This document shows, one piece after another, positions 1 through 10,607 of a DNA stretch of 64,000 nucleotides. Position 1 is the stretch's first letter, and each line of letters opens with the position of its first letter. The DNA is from Abelmoschus esculentus (Eukaryota > Streptophyta > Magnoliopsida > Malvales > Malvaceae), in the NCBI GenBank assembly GCA_035048815.1, contig JAUCBN010000046.1:11758999-11822998 (forward strand), read 5' to 3'. Position numbers and translations under genes: made by a program. Under the pieces are notes generated by a model. That model saw only the letters and a program-made list of their open reading frames with translations, made no database searches and was not told where the DNA came from.

Positions 1-17
1 GAAGAGCATGTATGTAC

Positions 18-3000
18 CTTTAAAGCATGTGAAAAACCTGACTGGTAGACTGAATTACGGGCAATCTCACAGAGATCACATGAACTCAGCTTCCACACCT
101 GCAATTCAAAGGCTTTAATTTACTTTTGAACATCGGAAAAAAGTATAGATATTCTTATGTAGCGGGAGAGAGAGTGAGATTACGGAAGCAGCTATGCTGT
201 ACTCTTCCACCAAAGGTTCCTTTGTTAAGTGTATTTGAAGTGGATCATCCGTAGATAAGGAAACATTCAGACCACGTAGGAAAAACATCGGAAAAGGATT
301 CCGATGATAGTCGAGAAACAATGAATTGTTACTCAAAGGAGACATAGCCAACCCAATCTGGTATCAATATGCCAATCCATGATAATAATTAGAAACTCCA
401 TGCTTATTGGTTGACTGAAATATTTCTATATTTTCAAGTTTCCTTTTGTTCTTACCTGTGCCAAATAATAAAGATACTGTAGTACAGGAGATTTCCTTAA
501 ATTGATTCCATGTGCAATGTTATGAGAAGTTAGAAAGGTTGCCGCAAGGTGGTCAATGTCACCAGCCTGAAAATACAATAAATATTATGAGGTGCAAAAA
601 AAAAAATATTCGTGAAGGTAGCGTGTAAGCTTTCATGAGTACCTCCCCAGAATGTGGTCGGAATTTGATGGTTGTCATGCCCTTGGATTCACGAAGCTGG
701 AAAAATCATGCCACATGGTTAAGCATCGATATACCAAAAACATAATGTAATCGAGTCCATTCTGGATTTAAAGAAGAAAGACGGGAATAAAGATGATTGG
801 GAGAAGAGATAAGTTTTTGTAAAGAAATAAGCATTGAAGCCAATGCAAATAAAAGAAGCAACCATTCTCAAAAGTCATTTATTTAATTTGACACAGGGAA
901 TTTGGAAATATATAAACAAAGGTCTTCAAATCTAGTAAAGATGAAAACATATTCACTTGTATAATACATACCTTGTTTAAGGTGTAAAGGTTCGCATAGC
1001 AATAATACGCATAGTAGGAGAATGCCGGGTTAAATACATTAGTCCATTGATCTGGTGTCGGCATGTGTTTGGTGGGGCGTCTTTCAGGCTTACTCTCATC
1101 ATCTACCAAATCCAGCCCTACAACCTGAATTGCCAACGAGAAGCAGTTGTCATCACGAACAATGCAAGCCAAGGCACAATGCAATCTACACCAAACCATT
1201 GCAACAGGAGGGGAGGGGGATGAAGAGTTATGAATAAAAGATGCAAGACCTGTTTCAAGAAAACGTGTAACTGAGGATGCGAATCTGGATCCACAGTAAC
1301 CTCAAACAGAGGTATAAAGATGTTGTCAAGAATGTTCTGAAACGAGGTAACGATTCCCATCCCTTTGTAAACATTATAGAGTCGAGGGATCTGAAGCAGA
1401 AAGAAAATATATAAATGTCACATTTCCCAACCAAAATTCAATATTTTACTCTGATGACACTCATATTTTAGGTTCACAAGATATAATGCACAAAAGAAGC
1501 TAGTGAATAAGTAATGAGATTTCAAGTAGATCATTAGAACCTGAATTAACCAAACAACATTCTCACTGTACAATTCATTGTTAACAATCCAACTAGCCAG
1601 TTGGTCCCACTCGCTTTGCTTCCTTCCATATATAGATATTCTGTATTCAGCCATCTGCGACAATCAATTTGAACATCAAAACAATGTAAAAAGCCAGTGA
1701 TCATAGTTTGGTGTGTTAAAAGAGAGGAAGCATCCTGATGCATATCATTAAAAGCAAACATTAGAAATCCCTAATTTGTTCATTGATTACATAAAGCACC
1801 TCATAGAATTAAGCAAATTAATAGAGGAGTCATCCACCATATAAGGGTTTTACAATGGTTTTACTCAAGTGCTCGTTCTGTCTCATAATTGACGAGCCAC
1901 AGCAGAATTTAATCTTAGGCATAAAATGAATTTGTGCAGAAGAAGGGAAATACCTGATATTTGCTTGCAGCAAGGTCAGAAAACACTTGCTTTGTCACCT
2001 CACCAAGGAATCGACCTGCATGAGATACAGTAGTTAGACTGTGATTTCAAATTAAGCACAGAGAAGAGAAGATTCTTTTAGAGAAATAAATCAATAAAAA
2101 CTGCAGACATTGAATGATGTTTGTAGAAAAAGAATCAGAGCACCACCTTATAATGCATAACAATGTGTGAATATGAAAATGAGACACTGATAATTCATTC
2201 AAATAAAAGATTGGAAGGGCAGTGACATATTAGATCCAGCGCCATATCAGAACCTTATTATATTTCAAATATCAAAGAAACACTAGCCATTGCAAATTTA
2301 TATAAATTAATTGTTTATTTAGATGTGATATTGGTAGTGAACACAATATTCCTATGTCGCCAAGGAAATATAAAGGATATACCTTGGATAAGGTTGTCCT
2401 GCTTGAGGAAAATCTCCCTGAGCCTACTTTGACCGCAAGGATTATACTTGAGGTTAAATTTATCAAACCGATGAAAGGTACTCTTGTCAGCATGAACATC
2501 AAGAAGATCCACATTTAAATCATCCCTGCTCATACAAAAACAAAAAATGAATTATAATGTTGTGTCATCTCTCACTCCCTTTTAAAGCATAAAACAAAAG
2601 GTAAAAATAGATTATTACCCAGTTAAATCCAAGCTCTCAAAAACTTCTTTTAAGGTCAAATATGTCCCATCTCGAAATATTACAACCTGAACAAAGAACC
2701 TAGTGAACAACTGTTTTTTGGGGGTTGGGGGAGTGTTTTTCACATGCATCACTTCCACACAGATTTTGCACAAAAGCAATCAAGCTATTCCTACATCACA
2801 TGTCATTATAATTGGTTAAACCAAACAAATGAGCTTGTCTGCACCTTCCACATTAGAGAAAGAATACAAGAAAAAGGATCACAATTTGTAGGAAGAAGAT
2901 AAAACACTCAGATACTCATTTACAGCACTCAATTCCCCCCTAGCAATGAAGATTAGCTAAATCATGAGTATAATGTTTTAGCTTGGAAGCATTCAGCTGT

Positions 3001-5752
3001 AAAAGGTGAATAGCAATTTTAAGGGCCCCAACAAAATCACACCAACAGAAATAATCAAGAATGAAACTTGCCTCATCTGGCTCCTTCCTCAACTTCGACT
3101 TTATAAACCTCAAAAGATGTTTCTGGTTCATGCACGCTGAGTGATGAACATGTGTATCAACTTTCCTCACGTTATAGAAGTCCCTATGTGGTGCACTTTT
3201 CTGAGCCAGAAACTCTTTGTCCGCATTAAGCATCAAATGAAGATTGAATTTCTGAATGAACAAAAAATGGAAGAAGTATTTTAATGATCAAATATAAGAA
3301 ATTACAAATTTACCATGCACCTCAAAAACAGGGAAATGCATTCACTTGTTCTAGAAGATTTAACCGGTGGTGACATAAAGTTCTGATATTGCCCGCTGCT
3401 ATAACACGAAGTATGTGATGCAAGTCGGTGAAAAAGGTTGTTGCATCAGCGACAGGAAAGAGTTCCCTTCTTGCTGAAGTAGAAAACAAAATAAACGATT
3501 AAGCAAGAGCAGTTCAGATCATCGAACGTAAGAAAGGTTTAGTACAAGGTCTCCCAATACTTACAATCCTTATTGTCATAGACGTGTATTACTCCATCTT
3601 GCATCTCAAAATAATGCTGCAAAAATGGGTAGGCATATTTACAATCCTAAGGAAGAATGAGGATAAATGCAAGCAATTTATGGTACAGAATCTAAGATAA
3701 GAAGTATAAAGTTACATCAGATTTTCCTTCAGGAGCATAATAAAAGGGATCTGGATTAGGTTTTGGTGTGCTTGGGTCTGATATAACTTCTTTCTCCCAA
3801 GGAGCAACTGCCTCCTTGAATACATATCTTTTCCGCATTTCTAGGCATTCTTGCAGAACTACATAGACCTCAACTTCGTCCGGTGATGGTACCTCTGGTA
3901 TAGAATACAAAAAAAATAACAAAACCAGGTTGGCAAATGGTACTCATAAAACCTGACATCATAAACCTTAAACTTAAAGGTGGGAGCTTGCAATCTTTCA
4001 AACAGGGGAATAAGCACATACATTACTGTATAGGCTAATGTCAAGCACCAAAAATCCTTTTAATAACTTATATTTTCTAAAACAAAGCTAAGCAAGTTCT
4101 AATAAACAATGCAGGAACAGATTTTAGGTATACTTTGAATGTTATAATTTTGAGGTAAATAAATTGTTATATGCACACATGATTTAAGCATTAGGACAGG
4201 GTATGAAACAAAAGTAAACATTATGATGCAGACCTATTACATAAAAACCTACAGTTGCATATATTAGAGAGAAACAATACCAGAAGGGGAAATTTTAAGC
4301 CGTGCAAAAGTTTCATGCTCTGGCTCTTTCCTTAGGATATCAGCTGCAATAGGATCAGGTTGAACGCCATGTAGGTCACCGGATATACTATGAGTCCGAA
4401 TCATACTTGAAGCAGCTATCTGGATTGCCTCTCCATTAGCAGTAATATGGTCGGGCAAATTCGGAACCTACACATGTGAGATTTAAAGTAAAAGTAAATA
4501 GTTGATCAAATTTCCAACTATAAAAGCATAGCAGAAAAACTTCAGCAGGAAAAGGGAAGAAAGTTTACTCACAGCATTTCCATTAGTATGCAGATATGAA
4601 TCGTCTAACTTAGAATTTTCATTGATATTATCTTCATCGTCCGACCCTTCTATGCTCTCAAAGGCACTTGCACTAGGGGACTTTGGAGAAGTAGGCCGGA
4701 TAAGACTAGCAGATCTCTTTACTGGAGTTCCATGGCCAACAGATTTCCCTGAAGCCAAAGTAACTACTCATCTAATAGCGACAAAAGTGACTAAGAGTCT
4801 ACGACAGCAAAAAAGAAAGAAAAAAGTAAAACATTAGGCTATATGTGTGTGTATGCATAACTAAAGACAAATCTTTTTCTTTACAAGCCCCTAAAGTGAA
4901 AGTAATAGTATAGTGGCAGCCAACGATGCTATGTGGAGGAAAAGAAGAGAAAAGAAAAAAGGGTCATTGGTTTTTCATTTCAGTTTTTAGTGCTCGATGT
5001 GATATTCACATATCATGATCTTGAAAAAAACTTCATTTTTCAGAAGGTCAGCTAAACTTTGATCTTCCTTGAAATACTTCCGTACAAAAAGTACTAAAGT
5101 AAGTTCGAAATTGGAATCTTTTCTTTTGATTTTTGGTTGTAAATCTGTTTCCCTTTTTCCTTCATTGAAAGTAACAAAAATCAGTAACTTATTTTCTTAA
5201 CAGTCTAATGATAAGTTCCAGCGTCTTACTAAAAAAGTCCAAAGAAATTAGAAATTAGAAAACAAGTTTCCAAGCTGTTGACGAGTTAATTCTGCAATGT
5301 ACAAAATTTCATTATCGCAACGAAAAGAGCTATTTGCTTTATTTACACTATAATTGTTCAGTAACTCACAAAAGCTCTTGATTTCAAATCCCGAGTTTAC
5401 CTTCATGGAGAGTATGGAGCCTCGGCAAACCGGCGGGAATCCCGTCAACTTGGATAGGACCGTTGCGCTTCTCTTCTCCGTCAATCCCACTGGTGATTAC
5501 AGTAACATCCGGCAAAGACGCCGAGCCGCGGCGGTTGTATCCGTTCCCCTTCCGGCGAGAGTGTTGGCCGCGTCGCTTCTTGGAGTGCTGCGGCGAATCG
5601 ACCTCCGAAATGTCCTCTCTCTCCCTCTCCACCGTCTTTGCGAACTCCAGCAACTGATTCAAGGTTTTCCGATGCATATAGTACGCCGACACGGCCACCA
5701 ACGAAGCTCCGACCAGAGCCGCCATCGCTAGATGAACAGTATGCGTGTCCAT
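18..5752 (-). CDS. AMPD: AMP deaminase (plant FAC1/AMPD type), spliced, C-terminus beyond the window
   Basis: AMP deaminase hydrolyses AMP to IMP and ammonia; the plant enzyme is membrane-anchored and essential in embryogenesis. Exons on the minus strand, each junction checked for phase: 5401-5752, 4573-4748, 4281-4467, 3716-3894, 3565-3616, 3346-3473, 3072-3251, 2619-2686, 2383-2525, 1954-2015, 1541-1654, 1250-1390, 972-1124, 643-696, 456-566, 184-357, 18-98. They give 785 in-frame codons; the known plant protein is about 840 residues, so roughly the last 50 lie left of base 18. The start MDTHTVHL is followed by a hydrophobic segment (about residues 9-26) and then a basic, serine-rich linker, as in the family. 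Catalytic signatures are present: VDTHVHHSACMNQKH (zinc ligands) and SLSTDDPLQ. The intron after exon 7 uses a GC donor (GCAAGT at 3066-3071). An upstream ATG at 5815 exists in frame but is not the conserved start. Confidence 0.96.
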
Positions 5753-5960
5753 CAGGAAACCAAATCTAGTATTTCCAAACGAAGCGACGGAGTGTAGAGG
5801 CAAATAGAAAAGCAAAAAACCGCCGTGAAATTCAACTGTTTTCGGCGACTGATGCTGGGAATGAGAGAGAGAAGCTTTAACTAGTGATCGGGTTCTTTGT
5901 TCCAGTATTTATAGGGAAAAAATAATGCTTTTATATTTCCCACTAAAAGGACATAAATTA
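5753..5960 (-). promoter_or_regulatory. 5' leader and core promoter of the AMP deaminase gene
   Basis: On the minus strand a TATA-like CTATAAATA lies at 5906-5914, about 155 bp upstream of the ATG, with pyrimidine-rich leader DNA between. This fits a plant core promoter by position; the transcription start itself cannot be seen. Confidence 0.45.
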
Positions 5961-6010
5961 TTCTGTAAATCTCACTAAACGTTATTATCGGAAAGTTTTA
6001 AGGAAAGATA

Positions 6011-6212
6011 GGGAAAATTATATCATGGGTCGGTCATACCACCTGTCCATGGGACCAACCAATAAAAATTTTCTATTTCATCAATTTTTCCATATCATAA
6101 TTTTTTTCCAAGTAAATCTTCACTTAGAAAATTAAAAAATAATGAGGTGAACAGTTTCTATTGGTTGATTCCATGGATGACGTGATGGGACTGACCCATG
6201 ATATAATTTCTC
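6011..6212. mobile_element. 202-bp MITE, copy 1 (TIR, 8-11 bp target duplication)
   Basis: The ends are inverted repeats: the left end reads GGGAAAATTATATCATGGGTC, split here as GGGAAAATTATA then TCATGGGTC, and the right end is its complement apart from one indel. The element is flanked by GAAAGATA direct repeats (6003-6010 and 6213-6220), which extend to GAAAGATAGGG if the first bases of the element are counted. No coding capacity. The second copy at 50069-50270 is readily alignable along its whole length. The duplication length fits a hAT or Mutator-type element. Confidence 0.85.
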
Positions 6213-7146
6213 GAAAGATAGGGTTAGTAGAAGATTAAAATAAGATTATATTAAAATTATTATAAAAATTATTAGAATTTTAATATTGATTTTTTTATAT
6301 AAAACAAATTTTTTATAAAATATTTTATAAAAAGTATAAAAAAATTCAGTAAATATCAATTTTTTATGAAAAATATAAAATTTTTAATATATAGATATTG
6401 AAATTTTTATAATTTTTATAAAAAAATATAATTTTGTTTTACTTTTTAATTTGTCTCTTTTTTTAAAAAAAAAGTTCGTCTTACTATAACTAATAAACGA
6501 AAAATTATTAAGTCAACTTTGTTTATCATGTCATCTACGGTTTCAATCAATCAAATCGTTCATCTCAATTTTTTTAAAGTGAATCATCACTAGTGGGTGT
6601 ATAGTTATTAGATGATTATTTAAAAATAAACGGTCTTGATTATTTGGATCATAAATAACATGGAGAACAGAATTCACCTAATAATCTCTCCTAATAAACA
6701 TATTATTTAAATAATATTTTTAACCACTTATTTGTTTACTTTATTTAGATATTAAGTGGTTGAAGTAATTAAGAAACTTGTTTTTAATAAGATTAATATT
6801 TGGTTAAGAGTTCATTTGGACAGTCTGGTACTTGGATTTTAGTGTAATCATGTATAATTATAGATATGACACGTTTTACTAATTACTATAATTTATGGTT
6901 TTGATTGAGACAAGAAATAAGAATAGGTATAATTAAATAAATATATTTATTAATTAGTTAAATTAATCATCTTCCTTCTAAAATCTTTTTTTTCTTCCGT
7001 TAGCTTAAAATTAGATTTAAAATTAAGATTTGTAAAATATATATATATATATATAATTACGTATATTATGATATTCTTTAATTTTATAATTAATATTATT
7101 TTGAAGTTTTTACTTTTACAATTATACAATTATAATTTATACTGCC
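6213..7146. other. AT-rich intergenic DNA, no gene seen
   Basis: The stretch is strongly AT-rich, with a short (AT)n tract at about 7037-7055 and no plausible exon or RNA. It ends at the CTGCC target duplication (7142-7146) of the solo LTR that follows. Confidence 0.7.
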
Positions 7147-7987
7147 TGTAAGGACCCGAATTCGGATCCGAGTGTCGGGTTAACCCGAGGGTTTGGGCTC
7201 CGGTTTTGGGCCCCGAGTAGGCTTAGTTTGTTGGGTCTTGAGTGTGGTGTTTGGGCTTAAGTTGTGGGCTGAGGGTATTTTGGTAAATACCAAAGTAAGA
7301 TAAGAAAGAGAGGGATTTGGGGTTTTTAGCTCCTGCAGAGGATGATCTCATTCTTTTCTCTTCTCACTTCTCCTCTCCATCACCATAGAACAAGAAAAGA
7401 GAGAAGCTAAAGGTGAAATCTTGGTAAGTTTTGTTGGAAATCTCGGTTTGTGCTTAGAGGGTAAGTTGTAAAGGTGTTTGTGATCTACAAAATAAGGTAA
7501 GAGTGGTTTGGGTTGGTGAAGAAGAAGGGGTGTGTGGGAAATCCGAGAATAAGTGTTTTGAAGGGGTTGTTTTATGTTTCTTGATGTTTTTAGGAGTTAA
7601 AAACATCCCCAAGCAAGGTCTAATTGCTTGTTTAACCTCCTTCTTGTAGAGAAAGAAGTGGAATCTCCATCTCAAAGGCTACACAAAGAGAAGTTTTGAG
7701 GAGGAAGAAAAGCTTGTGGTTTTTGTTGTGTTTGCTTGAGGTTGGTACTCCCAACTCTTCCTATCATCATTCATGTCATTGTAGTTGCATACATGTAGAT
7801 TTTGTGTATGGATGCTTGGTTTTTAAGCTTTGAAATCTTTAATGGTGGATTTCGGACTAATGTGATTAAGGGCTTAAAAATGATGTTAAAACACTTTGAA
7901 CATCCTTAAAAATGAATAGGAATACTTTAGGATCGAATAGATTAATGTTGGGAAGGATCCTTAGAAAATTTCAAGTGAAACTTGCAG

Positions 7988-8256
7988 GGGGTATCGATAC
8001 CGATGGCCCGTGTATCGATACCCCTGAGGGAAAAATAGGCTAATGGGGAGGGGGTATCGATACAGGTTTCGATACCAAACCCTCCAGTGACATCTTCGAT
8101 TCGATACTCGTATTGAAGCAAATAATCCCCCTTTCGTTGACTTTAAAGTTGGTTAATGGGTACCGATACCAGTATCGATACCAGTGTTTCGATACCCTCT
8201 TTGGATGGGTATCGGTACAGGGTGTTTCGATACCCTACATAAGGGTATCGATACCC
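7988..8256. repeat. Cluster of TATCGATA palindromic phrases in the solo LTR
   Basis: The phrase GGTATCGATACC or a one-base variant (GTTTCGATACC) occurs about eight times in 270 bp, at irregular spacing, on a background that is not otherwise repeated. The same phrase clusters again at 45538-45822. Confidence 0.75.
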
Positions 8257-8504
8257 CTGTGTAATCTTGTCAAGTTTGAGTGGAGAATTGAGGTTCGGAG
8301 ATAGTAATAAATAGTCCCGTTAATATTAAAAACAATGAAATGGATTGTTAAACCAAAATCGATAATCTTAACCCCGATAAACTAAGTTACGATGAGCCTT
8401 AATACGTCTTGTTGTGAAGGTCCTAGGTGGACCATTTGTGTGGTTTGAGTCCTTGTGTGATGGAAATCTAGATATCCAATAGTGTTGCAACACGTCAAAG
8501 GCAA

Positions 8505-8710
8505 TCCGATGTAATATTCTGGGTGATGTATTGAAGACCTTTATTCCGAGTATTGGGCGGTCTCACTCGAAGATGTTTGATGTAATATTCCGAGTATGGG
8601 GTTGGTTGGGCAACCTCCATCCTTTATTTTCCGAACGTTGGGCGGCCTCGTTCGAAGATGTCCGATGTAACATTCCGGGCATAGGATTTGAGGGCGGCCT
8701 CAATCCTGAG
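8505..8710. repeat. Imperfect tandem repeat in the solo LTR
   Basis: A unit containing TTGGGCGG, CTCGAAGATGT and GATGTAATATTCCG is repeated with a period near 80 bp (about 8547 and 8627), with partial copies at both sides. Confidence 0.6.
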
Positions 8711-9308
8711 TGTAGGATCTCGATACTGTGTGAACGTGGGCCTCACTTATGTGTGTTCTTTATGATGTAACATGTATATGTTGTGTGCAATATTATACAT
8801 TGTTTATGCCATGTGTTAGGCAAGCATGCTAGACCATCATATCATGCACGATATTTATATGCTTTGCTTTACTGCTTATGTTATGCATGATTTGGGGTCG
8901 AGTTCGGCGTACCCACTGAGCTTTTGTAGCTCAGCGTTTGAAATGTGTTTTTGTGCGTAGGTTAGGTGAAGTTGTTTCTTGTGGAGCACCATCGAGGTTT
9001 GGATTTCAGCATCGACTTGTGTCAGAGTACAATGATTAGATGTAGTGGGCTAATGCTTTGTCGAACCCTATATGTATTTTTGTAACTCTGTTTATTATTC
9101 GAGTCAAATGTTTTTAATGGGTTGTAATATTTTGGAGCTCCTAGTATTTTAAACTATTTGTGGATCTATGTTTTAGTCGAAATGAATTTTATGAAATGAT
9201 ATTGGACTTGGATTGACTTTATTGATGAGACTTTTCGAAAGAATTTTGAAATACAGGTTTTTGGGCCGGAGGCCTAAAGTGACATCCCGGTCAGGGTGTT
9301 ACACTGCC

Positions 9309-9617
9309 AAACACGACACAAATATTAATATATAATTATAATTTGTTATATTATCTCAATTAAAAAATTCTCGATCAAATTTACATTATGCACAAAATAT
9401 TTAAAATTAATGTTTAAACATACGAGAGACATCACAAACAGAATATTAATACAAATATATTATAATTATTTAAATCTTATTTAAATTATGTGTGACAAAT
9501 TTATATATTAAAGGAATATAAAATAAAAATATTTGGTGAAATCTACCCCTAAGTAGTTATGCATTTAAAAATATATAATACAATTTGAATGAAGAAAATC
9601 TATTATTTTGAGGATAT
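9309..9617. other. AT-rich DNA between two LTR elements, no gene seen
   Basis: AT-rich sequence without a recognisable exon or repeat boundary; it separates the solo LTR target duplication from the left LTR of the chromovirus. Confidence 0.6.
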
Positions 9618-10191
9618 TGTCACGTCCGTAGAATTCCTCTACTCAAGAACGTGCGGCCTTAGACGATCTCGCTTATTGCAACGCCTAAGTAAGCTTAAAA
9701 AGATCAAAGCTAGAGTGTTAAGATCTCCGTGGAAGCTAAAGAACACTGAAAGGAAAAGAGAACAAGAGAGAATTTGAGTAAATGCTTGTTTATTTCTCAA
9801 AGAAGAAGTGTGTAAAATGAGGTAGGGGAAAACCTCTATTTATAGTTAAAGCCCCCTACATCCAACGACTAAGAAAAAAGTACATCAATGATGAGATTCA
9901 ACCTTATCACTAAATCCTTAATTCTAAGATACATTCCAAAATTACAAAGCTAAGAGATAAGGATAAGGCTTAAGGTGATAAACTTGCCAAATCTGATGGA
10001 AAAGGCTCTTCAACCCCAAATGTTGGGCCAAACTCGTACATGGGCTCCATTGGGTGCTGGTGGGTGTGCTGAACTCGGATTTGAGCTCCTAGGGTGCTAG
10101 AGTGGGTGCTGAGATGCCTAACATGCTCTTGATGGCTTTTGTAGCAGCCTGATGTGTGCAAGTCTTGGGCCCTGTGGTGCGGTCCGTGATA
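9618..10191 (-). repeat. 3' LTR of the chromovirus
   Basis: It begins TGTCACGTCCG and ends GTCCGTGATA, where the other LTR ends GTCTGTGACA; the final CA has mutated to TA. It is the same length as the 17479-18052 copy, with scattered substitutions. Confidence 0.93.
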
Positions 10192-10201
10192 TTCTCCCCA
10201 A
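10192..10201 (-). other. Polypurine tract of the chromovirus
   Basis: On the minus strand TTGGGGAGAA abuts the 3' LTR, which is the position expected of the plus-strand primer for reverse transcription. Confidence 0.7.
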
Positions 10202-10607
10202 CTGATTTTAGTGACGCTCTCGTCACTCGACTGGAATGATACCTTTCCACTTGGTCTTTGAATTGCCAAAGAGCCTCGGCAAGTTCCTAACTTCCTTCTC
10301 TATCGGGCAGTCCCTTCCAAAGAATAAAATACTCGTATTTTGGTCGATGCCCTAGTTTATAGATGACTCTTTTTGCTTGGATATCTCGTACCTCATTATC
10401 ATAGGAGACATTCACTCCGACTTGCCTCGATCTGGATCCAACTCATCTTGGTGGCATGGCTTGAGCAAACTGACATGGAACACCGGATGAGCTCAGATGA
10501 TCGACAGCAACTCGATTTTGTAGGCCATGGTGTCTATTCGCTTCAAAACTTTGAAAGGACCCTCATATCTCTGCACAAGCCCTTAATGCACCGTTGGGTT
10601 GTGTAGG
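10202..10607 (-). pseudogene. Integrase C-terminus and chromodomain relic of the chromovirus
   Basis: In translation the minus strand shows the conserved integrase tail GLVQRYEGPFKVLKRI, then HPVFHVS and LKPCHQDELDP in other frames, then a chromodomain-like stretch with EYFILWKGLP. In-frame stops and frameshifts separate the pieces. The left end of the segment is the 3' UTR and polypurine tract; the right end is the junction with the nested solo LTR, whose removal joins this frame to the integrase segment at 13343. Confidence 0.8.

Larger units (their letters stand above)
7147..9303. mobile_element. Solo LTR, 2157 bp, with perfect 5-bp target site duplication
   Basis: The sequence begins TGTAAGGACC and ends GGGTGTTACA (terminal TG...CA with short inverted ends TGTAA/TTACA). 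It is flanked on both sides by CTGCC (7142-7146 and 9304-9308). There are no internal retroviral-type genes, primer site or second LTR, so this is a single LTR left by LTR-LTR recombination. Inside are GTATCGATAC-type palindromes (about 7988-8256) and a local tandem duplication (about 8505-8710). Its GC content is visibly higher than that of the flanks. The superfamily cannot be assigned without the internal region; the length suggests Ty3/gypsy. Confidence 0.88.

Noticed and set aside
5753..5815. In-frame ATG upstream of the AMP deaminase start
   Set aside because: The plant family start corresponds to MDTHTVHL at 5752; the upstream residues are likely leader sequence.
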